This document shows, one piece after another, positions 27,206 through 43,693 of a DNA stretch of 64,000 nt; within the stretch, counting starts at the first letter, position 1, and every line of letters starts with the position of its first letter. A model generated the notes under the pieces. That model made no database searches and was not told the DNA's origin. It was given only the letters and a program-made list of their open reading frames with translations. Both the position numbers and the translations under genes were made by a program. The DNA is from Stercorarius parasiticus (lineage: Eukaryota > Chordata > Aves > Charadriiformes > Stercorariidae): positions 873,393 through 937,392 of the forward strand of contig VWZL01001304.1 in NCBI GenBank assembly GCA_013396915.1. Reading direction: 5' to 3'.

Positions 27206-29686
27206 TATTTGTTGCTAATGTCCTGGAACACATATTTACCCACCACGTATGCTTTACAGATGTTAACTAACATACGGTAATGAATGAATTAACCTAACAC
27301 AAGAAGAGAGGAGTTAGCTTTCTTCACTTTCAGAACTTAAATTTTAAAATATGCACCAGCAGCCTTAACTTCACCGTAGTAAGGTTTAGTGGGTAGGAAT
27401 AAAGTTGTGCAGTCTTAGACTTTTCATTTCATTTTTTCAGTTTTTTATTACAATTTTGGACAGCAACTTATACCTTATATTTATGTTCAGAAGGAAGAGT
27501 GCAGAACAGTATTTTTCTCAGCGTGCCAAACTAGAACCGTGGCATGATTTTTCTTCTGTTCCAGCACAGTAAGATTTAACCTTATTTCACCTATTATTAT
27601 CCTGTGACTATAAAAAAATATTTCCAAATTTTTTAATTGAGAATAATTTTGTCTTTAAACATGCCTGGGGAATATAAAAATCCATTTGCTATTGGCTGGT
27701 GGAAGTGGATGCCATTAATAAGCAGCTGCTTCATGACACCTTCGTTGCGAAGCTTGGCCAGTTAGTTACCTCTGTGGTTTCACATCTGACCCACCATTTC
27801 CTTCTACAGTGCCTTGTTTGTTTGCGAATCACCAGGGAACCGCGAGTTGGCCAAGCAGCAGCTCCCACAGCCGTAGGTTGTGACACCTCCCTCGCTCCAG
27901 CCGGTGTCCCCGCAGGAAGCAAGAAAAAGCTGTATCTATACCGTCTCAAGTTAAAATTTCTGGTAGCGTAGCTCATGTTGTCCAAAGAAGCCATTTGTGG
28001 GGGCTTGTTGATGCTAGAAACCGATATTCTTACAGAACGTGCCCTTTCAAAAAGAGAAGGGGGAGACTGAGTGGTACATGCACCAGAGCCCTGTGTGTCC
28101 TCAGCTCTTATCAGCTCCACCGAAGGCAGGGCTATGTGGCCGCCCCCAGCTCTGTGGCAGTTTTGACGAGAAACCAGCCAAGAGCATCCCACTGGTGTTA
28201 TCAGCAAAAAACCCAAGTGCTTTCCTTTCATGTCATGGTGTTTCAAAAATGTTGTCTGGCCAGTGGTGTGAACTGTGAATGAGTATTACGTACCATAAAA
28301 CCTAGCAGTTTCCTGGATTAGACCAATTAGTGTTTGTTTAGATAATTCAGGGCTTGAATGACTTCCTCTCCGGAAGCCCCAGGACTGAAGTGCAAAAGCG
28401 GCACACCTCGGCTGAGCTGCCTGTGCCTTTGCTCTGAAGGGCTTGCGGAAGATAATCACAGCTTTACAAATACGGGTGAGCTGCAGATCACATCTTACAA
28501 GAGGAAGCGTTATTCACAGCGCTTCTCAGTTATTAACTGATTGGAATTACAGCCTTGATTCCATGCAATGGCTATTCTGTGATGACACCTGAATTTGAAG
28601 CCCAGAATTTGAACTTCACACAGCTCCATGAAGTCTTTAGGGGTTGTGGAGGTGAGGAAGGGATATACTATTTCAGCGTATGTTTTCATTTACAATTTTT
28701 TTAGTATGTTCCATATTTCCGAATAAAATGGTCTATACATGTTAGTACCATTTATCTGATGCACCTTCCTTTATGAGGTATCTGATGGTGATGACAAAGA
28801 GCTGAGTGGGTTCTGTTAGGTCCTTGAAAAGGGCTTTTCAAGTTAAACCACTCAAATACGAAGCAGAGCAATCTTGTCTATAAAGAGTTATTCCAGTCTT
28901 AAGGAAATAACTTCAGGAACAAATGAGCTTTGGACATCTGTTTTGCTCTTTTTTTTTCTTTCCAGTACAATTTCCATACTAGAAAAGCACACACATGGCT
29001 GTGCATATGTTGTTTAATCTCTTAATTGCAATTATGATCAAAAAATGAGGAAGGAAGTCTATAACTAGGAGAGCAAGGCAGAGGGGGAGTTAGGCATATG
29101 GGATAGACTGGTATTCTTGACTTCTCCTTCAGGGAATAGATGTCATCTGTCATTCCCCCTAGCCTGGAAGAGATTATATCAAAGGGATATGCTTCATCCA
29201 TAATGATGAGATCACCTTTTCTGCTCCTCAGGGAGCTGAAGATGGTGAAAGAAGTTTGCTTCCCTCAAGAGTCCGGCAAATAAGTTCTAGCAAACAGCAA
29301 AAACAAAGGGGTGGGAAAGAGATACCCAAGGGAATCCAGATATGCTCTGTCATTGCTGCATGACGCAGGTAGCTATTTGAATTGCTGGGATATGTGGATT
29401 TGTCCTTTCTCTAAGAACTGGTTATGTTTGTTCTCTTGCCTTCTTTGGCAATTTCACGTGGCTGTTTCCCCTCACAGAAGATGCAGGAATGTGCAGAACA
29501 ATAACAAAGGTTACTTGGCCAAGCTTCAGGTTACACACCTTGCACTTGACTACTCAGCTGTTCAAATAAAGTTAGTTTAGTTTCTCCCAATGCATAGTCT
29601 TGTCAGTTCAGTCTCAATAGGTTTGATATGATTTCAAGTGTTATCTTCAGTGGGCGAAACCCAAATTTTTTGTTATTATTTTGCAG

Positions 29687-30865
29687 GTGGCTTCAGGTGA
29701 ATGCAATGAAGACACCGAGGTTTACAACATTACCCTTAGTACTGGGGATGAGCTCACTTTAATGGGGCAAGCAGAAATCCTTTATGCAAAATCTTCTAAG
29801 GAGAAGTCACGACTGAACACCATCTTCAAAAAAATTGGGAAACTTAATTCAATTAGTAAGCTAGGCAGAGGCAAAATGCCCTGCCTCATCTGCATGAACC
29901 ACAGGACCAACGAAAGCATCAGTCTCCCTTTCCAGTGTAAGGGCAAGTTTAGCACCCGCAGCCCGTTGGAGGTGCAGATGCAAGAAGGTGAGCACACGAT
30001 TCGCAATATAGTAGAAAAAACCAGGCTGCCCGTTAACGTGACTGTGCCGAGTCCTACACCAAGAAACCCTTATGACCTGCATTTTATCCGTGAAGGGCAC
30101 AGGTACAAGTTTGTCAACATTCAAACCAAGACTGTGGTGGTTTGTTGCGTGCTTCGTGGCAACAAAATTATTCCCATGCATTTTCCCTTGCACTTGACGC
30201 TTCCGAAATTTATTCTACCTGACAGTCTGGTGAAGGGGGAGCTATGGCACGAATCTCTCATTCAGCACTGGTTTAATATATGCCAGGAACAGTTTGACAT
30301 AGATGAGTATTCCCGTGCTGTGCGAGATGTGAAAGCTGACTGGAACGAAGACTGCAAGAGCCCGAAGAAGAGCCGATGCACAGGGCACAGCCACGTGCCG
30401 AACTCCCTCAGCTACGCACGGGATGAGCTTACTCAGTCCTTCCACCGGCTTTCGGTGTGCGTCTATGGAAACAACTTGCATGGCAATAGTGAAGTGAACC
30501 TCCACGGCTGCAGGGACTTCTGTAACGAATGGGCCCTGTTCTCTCACGATGCTCTTCAGTACCAGGAGTCTGGTGACAGCAGCAGCGATTACCTTTTTCC
30601 TGAAGTTAGTGAAGAATCGATGTTTCTGCCTACAAAACCCGAACTTCCTTACGAAGAGCTGTGGTTGGACCAAGGGTCTGGAAAGGCTGGTGACCAGCCT
30701 CTCACTCGCTCGCTAAGTGAGAAGAACAAATGTGACAACTACAGAGGGTCTTTCCGATCAAAGTGTGGTACCGCATCTCTTCCTGTGCCTGCGACTGTTG
30801 GAGCAACCACAAAGTCTTCAGATGTTTCCCTACCTCCACCTCCAGTGCCTCCCAAATCAGAAGCA
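29687..30865 (+). CDS. GAREM1: GAREM1 large central exon (CABIT C-terminal part, GRB2-binding region)
   Basis: A 393-codon exon between the acceptor TTTTGCAG|GTG and the donor GCA|GTAAGT, phase 0 at both ends. It starts VASGECNEDTEVYNITLS and includes the CABIT cysteine segment MPCLICMNHRTN and LPVNVTVPSPTPRNPYDLHF, which are hallmark GAREM1 sequences. Past the CABIT module it becomes low-complexity and regulatory. SELSEK-like LTRSLSEKN, a conserved block YARDELTQSFHRLSVCVYG, and the motif ELPYEELWL near residue 325 of this exon are visible. The tyrosine of PYEELW corresponds to human Tyr453, reported as an EGF-induced site. The end is proline-rich (LPPPPVPPKSE), a likely SH3 ligand for GRB2. 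The frame is intact throughout. Confidence 0.98.
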
Positions 30866-31787
30866 GTAAGTGAGGGTTATTTATGTTGATTTGTTTCTTT
30901 TTTTAACTGGTGCAGAATTTGCTTGAGGATTTTTTTTAAGGGAAGACTTGGTGGGGGGCGCACACAGAGGACAAGGAAACAGGGAGACTTTGTGAGATGT
31001 GCAACTTCAACTAGTTTCCTACCAAGTGTAAATCATATCCTGAAAATCACCATATATATTTAATATAGCTGCTCTAGTAACTTAATCCTGATACTTTCAG
31101 GTCGTATTGTTGGGGGTTTTTACTCCCACCAACAAGGTCTAGGAATTGCTAGGTCACTTCCTTCCCTTGCTTTCCACATCATCTCTCCACGTGGCCTCCA
31201 TGTTTTCTCATATTTTCTGTGACTCCATTCTGTGGCGTGACCCCACTTGGAACTGCCTCGGATCACCCTAGTGTGTGCGTCTTCAATTGATAGGCCCCGA
31301 TAATGAGGACAGCTAGAATTTTTATGGATTTGAAGTGTTTGTTAATGAGATATTTTCTTCTTGATTATGAGTCTATGGCAGATTTTGAAGAATATAAAGT
31401 GTCATTGACCTTAAGGAAACTTTATCAAGCTAGACCTGAACTAATTGCTCTGTGCTGCTTATTGAAAGAAAACATGTTTAAATAGAAACTCTGCGGAGCT
31501 GATAAATGAGCCTTCTAGAGGCTCGGTTTTAAACTGAGCATGTTTCCTGTCCTAGGGTTTCTAATGAAAACTCATGGGAGAAATCAATTCTCCAAACCTG
31601 AAATGTCATGGAGACTTCAGAGGCAAAAATACAAGTATATTTTATCAACTGGAGTTTATGTGGACTGGGTGGAAAATCCAGCCATTACGTGGTCTCTTGA
31701 CATAGTCCTAAACGTTATTTTTTAAAAAACACAAAAGAAAAAAGAAAACTTCCCCCAGGAAAGAGTGCCTAGGAATCTTTAGCAAAA

Positions 31788-32080
31788 TGTCGTGGTTTTG
31801 GCCGTATTGGCCAATCGGAACGACAGATGGCCCTCCCCCCCGTCTCCTCAGAGAGGAGAGGAAGAGATAAGGAGATTTACGAGTTTAGAAAAAGAACNCT
31901 TTGATCCCTTAGCTTTTATACTGAGCGTGATGCAGATGGGATGGAATACCCTGTTGGTCAGTTTTGGGTCACCTGTCCCGTCCACTCCTCCCTGCAGGTG
32001 GGACTCCTCTACGCTTTTCCGCTTCCGACCCTCTGACGGGCAAAAAGCGAAGTTAGCTGACCTCGGTTATTATAGCAATA
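31788..32080 (-). mobile_element. Solo LTR fragment of an avian endogenous retrovirus, antisense to GAREM1
   Basis: The + strand begins TGTCGTGGTTTTGG at 31788, which read on the minus strand is the 3' terminus (...CCACGACA) of an LTR family abundant in birds. Reading on the minus strand, a TATA box (TATAAAAGCT, 31911-31920) lies about 120 bases before that end. Upstream of it is a U3-like block whose + strand reads GATGGGATGGAATACCC then GTTGGTCAGTTTTGGGTCA, typical of these LTRs. No internal retroviral gene is next to it, so it is a solo LTR or fragment. The outer (U3) end is uncertain. A GCAAAA stretch flanks 31788 and recurs at 32040-32045, a possible but unproven target duplication. One base is unresolved (31898). 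Confidence 0.7.
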
Positions 32081-33080
32081 AGTATAAGCAAGAGCCTCTG
32101 TGCATACCGTTCCTTGGTACAATCAGGTTTTATCACTCTGAGAGTAAACAGTTTCTGAACAACATGCTTTTAATTTCAGACTTTAGTAAGTTAGAAGAGG
32201 CCCAGCTAAAAAGTAGAATTACAAATCAGAAAATTGGTTCTGTTTTACCTCAAACCACGACACAAAATTTGAATGATACATACTTATGTCATGTGATTCT
32301 TGACAGATATTATAATTTAACAAATTAGTTTTGCAGAGTTTTTGCTGGAATTTAAATAAATAAAATACTGTTCCATTTGCAAGTCCAATGATATTTTCAA
32401 GAGCGTGGCTGCACAGTAAGGTGAGACTAATCTAAGACCAAACTGCAGCAAACCATGGTGATCCCATCCCTTTCCTATTCCCATCTTACAGTCCAGCAGT
32501 GTTGGCCGTAGCCTTCCCATCCTGTGTTTATTGTTGTATTTATTTGTGCTGGGTTAGCCTGCAGTGGATCGCTGTGGGGATCCCCCTGGCCTGGCTCTGC
32601 AGCTGCTGGGGAGGTGCGATGAGGAGAGGGGAGGAGAATGCCAGAGCAGGCATGAAACACACAACGGCAGCCCTTGGACCGTGCCGCCAAAACTTCCCCA
32701 AAAAGCAGCTGCAGCAAAAGCAGGAAAGTCAAGACATTACGTCTTCTTAGCAAAGAGTGTTTATGTGTAATGTCTAGGTGCAGGAACCCGAAGCACTTCC
32801 TTGCCTCCGAGGTCAGGTACGCACTGACACGTTGTCCAGACTCCCTTGGACAAGTGCCCAGCAGCACCGTATTGGGATGAGGTTCCCTGGTAGCCTACGC
32901 TGATGTAAACCCATGTGGGGCTGGTCCCTCCCTCCTCCTCCTCCTCCTCCTTTCCCAGCCACATGGTCCTGGCTCCTCTTTTGTGCTGGCTCTGGCACTC
33001 CTGCTCCTGGGCAGGCAGCCAGGTCTGGATCTGGAAAATGATTAGTTTCCTGCTGATTTCTGCGAGCTAAACTGCTTCAG

Positions 33081-33240
33081 CACGGGGTCAAAGGAGCACC
33101 GGAGCCAGTGCCGGGGAGCGGGTGGGAGGACAAGGCGCGGGTGGGGGGAAGACTGCCCCCGCGGCGGGGTGAGGGCAGCCCTCCTGGCAGGGGGCTGCTG
33201 GCCCCCACCCCGGGTCATGCCGGAGGCGTGGGTGTCTCAT
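33081..33240. other. GC-rich, CpG-containing intronic patch
   Basis: Within an otherwise AT-leaning intron this interval is strongly GC-rich and has about eleven CpG dinucleotides, including CCGCGGCGGGG and GGCGCGGG. There is no TATA box or recognisable first exon beside it. It could be a small CpG island or alternative promoter, or a GC-biased minisatellite-like sequence. Its role is unknown. Confidence 0.5.
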
Positions 33241-35594
33241 CTCACGCCTGTGACATGGGTTTTGGGATGCTGGGAGAGCCGTGGAGCACCTGCACAGCAT
33301 CCTTGTGGACCCTCATGCTTGGGGATCCCTCGTGGCATAGCGACTCCCTTCTGGGGGCGGCAGGGCGGCCTTTGGGATACCTACATATGTTGCCTTTTAA
33401 GGTCACTTTGAAAAGTGGTCGATTTTGTCATGCGTGTCTTACATTACTGAGGTAATGGGTGAGTGCTGTCAGCAATTTCGGTATTACTTTCTAGCCATGC
33501 AGGAGAACTTTCCTGCTAAAGATATTAGCTTGCATTTAGAGGCGGGCAGGGGGTGTAACCCCGTAAGAAATAAAACAAAATAAAAAAACCCTGCGTCTCT
33601 GTAGATGATAACCATTTAGACTCTGTTTTATGGCTTCCTGGAACAGCTTTGGAACGAGTATCAGTGATCTACCGAATTCATCAGTGGGCTGGGGCCAAGG
33701 CAATGTTTGCATGGTTTCCATGTAGGGTATTTATAGAATAAGTAGATCTCAGGAGCTGCTGATGAACATGCGGTTTAGTCATCACTCCCTCTAGAATGAT
33801 ATTCTGTAGCGTTTCTGCATAAAGGTTGGCTGGCAATTGTATTTTTGCATGCACTAAATTTAAAATGTGTGTACGAGAGCTGGTTGTAGGAGAGAGACAA
33901 GGACGTTTGTGTGTTTCAGAAGCTGTTCTGGTTTTCTCCTCAGCAGAAGGATGAAGCATTCAGATATATAATGCTTATTTTCTAAATAACCTTTCAGAAA
34001 ATCAAAGTAGCATGAAGGCAGAAGGCAAGGGGGGGGTGTGTGTGACCTCTGAATTAAGGCCTGTAAATTTCAAATTGCTTCAGTCCCCAAACGCTAATTT
34101 GCATAAAATCAGAGTCTGTTTTCCTGATTGATTTAAAGCACATCCCCGATGGAGCGTGCCAGCAGTACAGGCTTCCGTTGGCAAGGAGCGTTGAACCACC
34201 TTGCTTTACGCCCACGGTCATGCCGATGACGGGGTGGGTTTTATCCTGGTGGCCTCAGAAGTGGTCACTGCAATGGGCACCTGCGATGCCCAGATTTGTG
34301 AGTGACACCCCAGGGCGCAGGGGGTGGTGGCAGGGCTTGGGCTGGCACCCGGGAAAAGAAGCAGAGCTCTATAAAATCCACCTCACGCTGTCGGAAAGGG
34401 GTCACCATCCCCGGGTCACGGGAAGGAGTGCTGGAGCATGGGAAGGCTCCGACATGCACTTCATATCTGGCAGCCGCTTGGCATCTAGTGCTTCTGGGCG
34501 AAAGAGTATTTCCTTGTAACAGCAGCAGCCATCGCAGTTGTCGTGTTGCACTGCGGCTGTTCCCCTCCTCTCCCATGTGGGTTTCGTTGCTCTTCGCTTG
34601 GACCTAACGAGGGTAGCTCTCCTCTGAAGCATCCCCTTGCTCTTGCAAGATCTCTCCTTTCTATTCCTCTGCTGGGTTTCCTGAGGGCTGCGTCTGGCAG
34701 CTGTAATTGCGGTCTTGTGACAAGGGACCAACTGGGACTGCAACCCGGTATTATTTATGGCCTTGTTCTGATGTGCAGTCTAGGTCACCAAGGGAGCTTG
34801 GCATAGTTTGGTATGCCAGCACCTTTGAATGCCGGCAGTCTTCCCAGGAAAGAATTCCTTTTAACCCCTTGACCGTCTGCTGTGCTCCAAGAGCTCCCCT
34901 GAATGGTCTCTCTAACCCCATGAGTATATATTCAATAGCATGCAGTATTAACTTTGCCTAGTCTGACTTGAGGAAAAAAAGAAAATATAAAAATTAAGTC
35001 CTTAGGCATCCTTGGGGCACGGCACTAAAATCATTGAAGAGTTTTATGCCTGAATTCAATAACAAACATGAATAAAATTGATTCTTTTTTTTTTTTTCTT
35101 GAAAGAGCAAATAAGAACCCTTAGAGCAAGATTTATTTCAGTGTTTTATGCTGTTGGGCATTTCCTGTAATTTTGACTTGTTTTGAATTAGGGAAAAAAT
35201 GTACTATAATGTCCTAGTCCCCAATTTTCCATTTCACAAAAGGACTAAATGGGTTGTTGCATTTTGAAAGCACTGAAGTGGATTGCAAAAGGTTCCACAT
35301 TTATTTTGTTTTTAAATAAATTAAATCACTTTAATTGCTAATTATGTGTTGCAGAACTGCTAAGATAACTTTTAGTTCTGCAGCATTGTTGAATTTAAAA
35401 ATAAACTATAACTTTCAAACACAAAGAGAATTTCCCTTTTCTGCTGCATCTAAGACTGTTTCAGACAAGGAGAACGCAGAGGTCTCCTCCTGCCCAGGGG
35501 GAGGTGGTGAGTCCTTAAAAATCCTGACTGACAGCCTACTTCTCAGTAGTCTTGCTCACCTCTAGGCCTATTAAATAAAGTTGCTCTCCCAAAT

Positions 35595-35895
35595 ATCATA
35601 GGATAATAGAATGGATGGGGTTGGAAGGGGCCTTAAAGAGCATCTAATTCCAACCCCCCTGCCATGGGCAGGGACATCTCCCACTAGGCCCGGTTGCTCA
35701 AAGCCCCATCCTTGAACACTTCCAGGGACGGGGCATCCACAGCTTCTCTGGGCAACGTGTTCCAGTGTCTCACCACCCTCACAGTAAAGGATTTCTTCCT
35801 GATATCTAATCTAAATCTCCCCTCTTTCAGTTTAAAACTGTTACCCCTTGTCCTATCACTACATTCCCTGATAAAGAGTCCCTCCCCGTATGTAC
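35595..35895 (-). mobile_element. CR1 LINE 3' end fragment
   Basis: The + strand starts with ATCATAGGATAATAGAATGG and then GGTTGGAAGGGGCCTTAAAG, the reverse complement of the CR1 3' terminus, followed by the reverse complement of the ORF2 C-terminal coding end. It is truncated after about 300 bases, and the inserted strand is opposite to GAREM1. Confidence 0.93.
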
Positions 35896-36674
35896 TGATG
35901 AGATGAAGGTTTTAATTCCATCCATTTTTCTATGGGGATGGATCCTGATATTTTGCTCCTGCCTAAGCAGACCAAACTAAATTTCAGATAAGCCGTGCTA
36001 CAGTTGTGTGTTTTAAGCTGCAAAGTTGGCTGCCTGCAAAAAAGTAGACCCATTGGCTGGGTGTGTTACGTGAACAGGGTCTTCTGCCCACACCTTTCAA
36101 CTTGTACATTACGTAGTTAACCTTATCCTGGGCTGCTTTGGCAGCTACAGAACGACTGAAGCTCCAGGTCTGAATCCCAGCATCTGGTAAACACAGGATA
36201 CATGTACTATCCCTGGGGGAGGAAGGCTGCGAATTATCCTAGAACTGGACAGCTGAGTATCACTGATGAAGTAAGTCAGGAAACATCAAAGTCTGTTGAT
36301 ATCTTTTCATTACGTAAGCTTGGTTCATTACATCTAAATAAACAACGCTAATGAAGTTGAAGCCTAATGAATTGCTCCTCACCAAATGTAAAATTTCTGG
36401 AACAGTCAGTCTGATTTCGTATGTTACTGGAAGGTTCTTTTACATTATTTCATTGCTGCTCCTTTTTAAATGAGTGGATATGAAACTACTGAAAGGCACC
36501 CTAAAAAAGATTGCCAGTAGCTCTACCGGTAGCAAGGCGTTCTTTTGGGCTTCTTTATGACAGCCGCATACTGTTGCAAATGTATATACTTAGGATCATT
36601 TTTCTCTTCTCCTCCCTTTTTAATTATTTCCTTTCACAGAATAAAGCAGAACCAGATGTGTTTCATCTGGTTGA

Positions 36675-41486
<4,812 letters not shown>

Positions 41487-41668
41487 TGCTGACTGGTTAT
41501 TAGAGAAACTGTACGAGATGTGCTCGATGCACTTCAGCTAATACATCACTTCCTGTTTTTTGCACTAAAAGCCCTTCCTGTAAATAGTAGTAGAAAAATT
41601 CTTACTATGCAGATAAACATTTTTGAGTGGTGGATGGATACTTTTTTTTTTTTTTTTGGTATGTCAAT

Positions 41669-41674
41669 AATAAA
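41669..41674 (+). promoter_or_regulatory. GAREM1: Candidate proximal polyadenylation signal (AATAAA)
   Basis: A canonical AATAAA 182 bases after the GAREM1 stop codon, just after a poly-T run. It could give a short 3' UTR, but hexamers are frequent in AT-rich DNA and no transcript evidence is available here. Confidence 0.3.
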
Positions 41675-43647
41675 GGTAGAGAATCTGCAGAGGTGTGCCT
41701 TGTGCATCCCTGAACGTTCAACAGCTGCTAAAAACTGGACAGTAAGGGAACTTTTACTCCGTAGTCTGTTAAGACTTAGTTGTATTTATTACTGAACAAT
41801 TTGATGCTGAAAGACACACACCAATCCAGTTTACAGTTTTGTGTTAACTGCAAAAAAAATGTATTTCTTATGGGATTATTTCTTTTCAAATAATATTTGG
41901 CAACATGCTGTGACTTTCTTCCGTTTCTGTTAACAAGAAGCATGTTCAGATATACAAAAACATCATTTTGACACTACATCTGAAAATGTTAAGAGTTGCT
42001 GTGAAGTGCCACTAATACACTACTCTTGCAGCGTATTTTTACTAACAGTATCTTCCTGACTACCTGTAATGTGGATACACTTTCCATGGGACTTTGGGCA
42101 AAAAGAGTTAAATGTTTTCAAAACAAGAGTCTTGCTCAGCTCATTGCCCAGAGGGGAGGGAGAAGGGGGATTTTCCTACTGAGCCACTCTGCCCTGGCCA
42201 ATTAAAAGTTTATGACCTGTAGATTTCAAAAGTTGCTTTTGTAGTCGGACGGCTGGAGCAAGTAGCATGACTTCTGGTTGTGCAGCTTTCTCATGGGAAA
42301 AGCAGTTCAGTGCACAGACTCTTCTCTGGGCAGATCCTGCTAGCGCAGCCCTTGCAATGGCCTTGCTCTGGTGAAAGGCAGCCCCTCCTATTTCCTCTGC
42401 TGCTGTTACCATCCTCTGAAAATGCACTTGATGTGCTATCCTATTCCTGCGGTCGGATCTGTGTGGGAAGGTGATAGTACTCCTGTAGGATGCCTTTGAA
42501 ATAAAGATTAGCAAGGTGGGAGCAGAAACAGAGCGTTGCATGCTGGTAAGAAGGGGCCAAGTGAGGGTTTGGGCCATGCCTTGGGAAGTGCTTGTGATGT
42601 TTGAGTTCACCTGTCCTGTTTGCAGTGGATGCAGGAGGATGCGGGTGTCACAGTGGGAGGAACCGTAGCATCATAAGATGTGCTAATTCAGTTGCCCAGC
42701 TGCAAAAACTCACTGCAATAGATGTCACATGGAGGCAGCAGTCAAAAGGGAGCACAGAAATGGGAAGGGGACATTAGGCTGCCCCTGGAGACCTTTCAAA
42801 TTTAACTGCTCAGAAGGCTAGAAATAGGATTAACTTCTGCTAGTCCGTTGCTGATTTCTTGTGCTTGGTAGAGCTCTCTGAAATGTGTCTAAATAACCCT
42901 CTGCTTTTATAGTACTGATTGCAGGGATTCAGGAAACAGTCTGTGGTGTCCATCCTCAGCAACCGTGCGTGCCCAGGATCCTCAGCTTCACCTTCATCTG
43001 CTACTGAGCAGAGCCCTGGCCAGGGTGACATCATCACCTGCTTTTCTTACCTTTTTGAAGTACAAAAAATCTCACTTTTTCCATTGTAGGACACGTAGTG
43101 GGAGCATCAAGAGGAAATACAGAGGAGGGTCAAAATGAGAGGCTGCTGTTGCCTGTTTTGTCAACCGTATTGACTCATTAAAAAGAATTTCCTGCAAATG
43201 GAGTTTTCTGTTGCCCGGGCAAATTTCATGTCATGTCTCCATGCAGAAGTCAAAATGCATCATTTGTCTTGCAATAATTCAAACCACCGTTTCCCAACCA
43301 GAGAGCAAAGCCCAATTGATGTGGGTACTAGAAAGCAGTGAGCCAAAAAATATCCCAATAGAGAAAACCCAAGAGTTCATAATCCTACCCTTTTTCTTAA
43401 TGTATTGACTTTTAGCAACAGATCAATAGCTTTCTCCGGGTGCATTTTAATTAGCGTCCTAAAATATTTTAGCTGCAAGTAAGACTAAATCAAATCCAAG
43501 TACTGTTCAGATGTGTATGCTTGTTGGTAGGCATGTGCAAGTTGAAGTCAACTGCATTTATCCCTCGCTATGTCAAATGAGCATTCAGATTTGAAAGGGC
43601 CAATTTTTAAATGTCAGGTACTTCTGTTTGTTTTACTTGGCTTGTTA

Positions 43648-43693
43648 ATTCCAGGTAAAGTAAGTAAAAAATTCCAGGTAAAATAAGTAAAAT
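43648..43693. repeat. Imperfect 23-bp tandem duplication
   Basis: ATTCCAGGTAAAGTAAGTAA and ATTCCAGGTAAAATAAGTAA follow each other directly, with one substitution in these 20 bases. Each contains a donor-like GTAAGT/GTAAAA string, but there is no exon beside it. Confidence 0.85.

Noticed and set aside
27700..28280. Overlapping open frames of up to 171 codons on both strands
   Set aside because: Open frames on both strands in a GC-richer intronic stretch with no recognisable protein features.
31792..32328. 178-codon open frame on the + strand
   Set aside because: It starts inside an antisense LTR and crosses an unresolved base. The sequence is non-coding LTR and flank.
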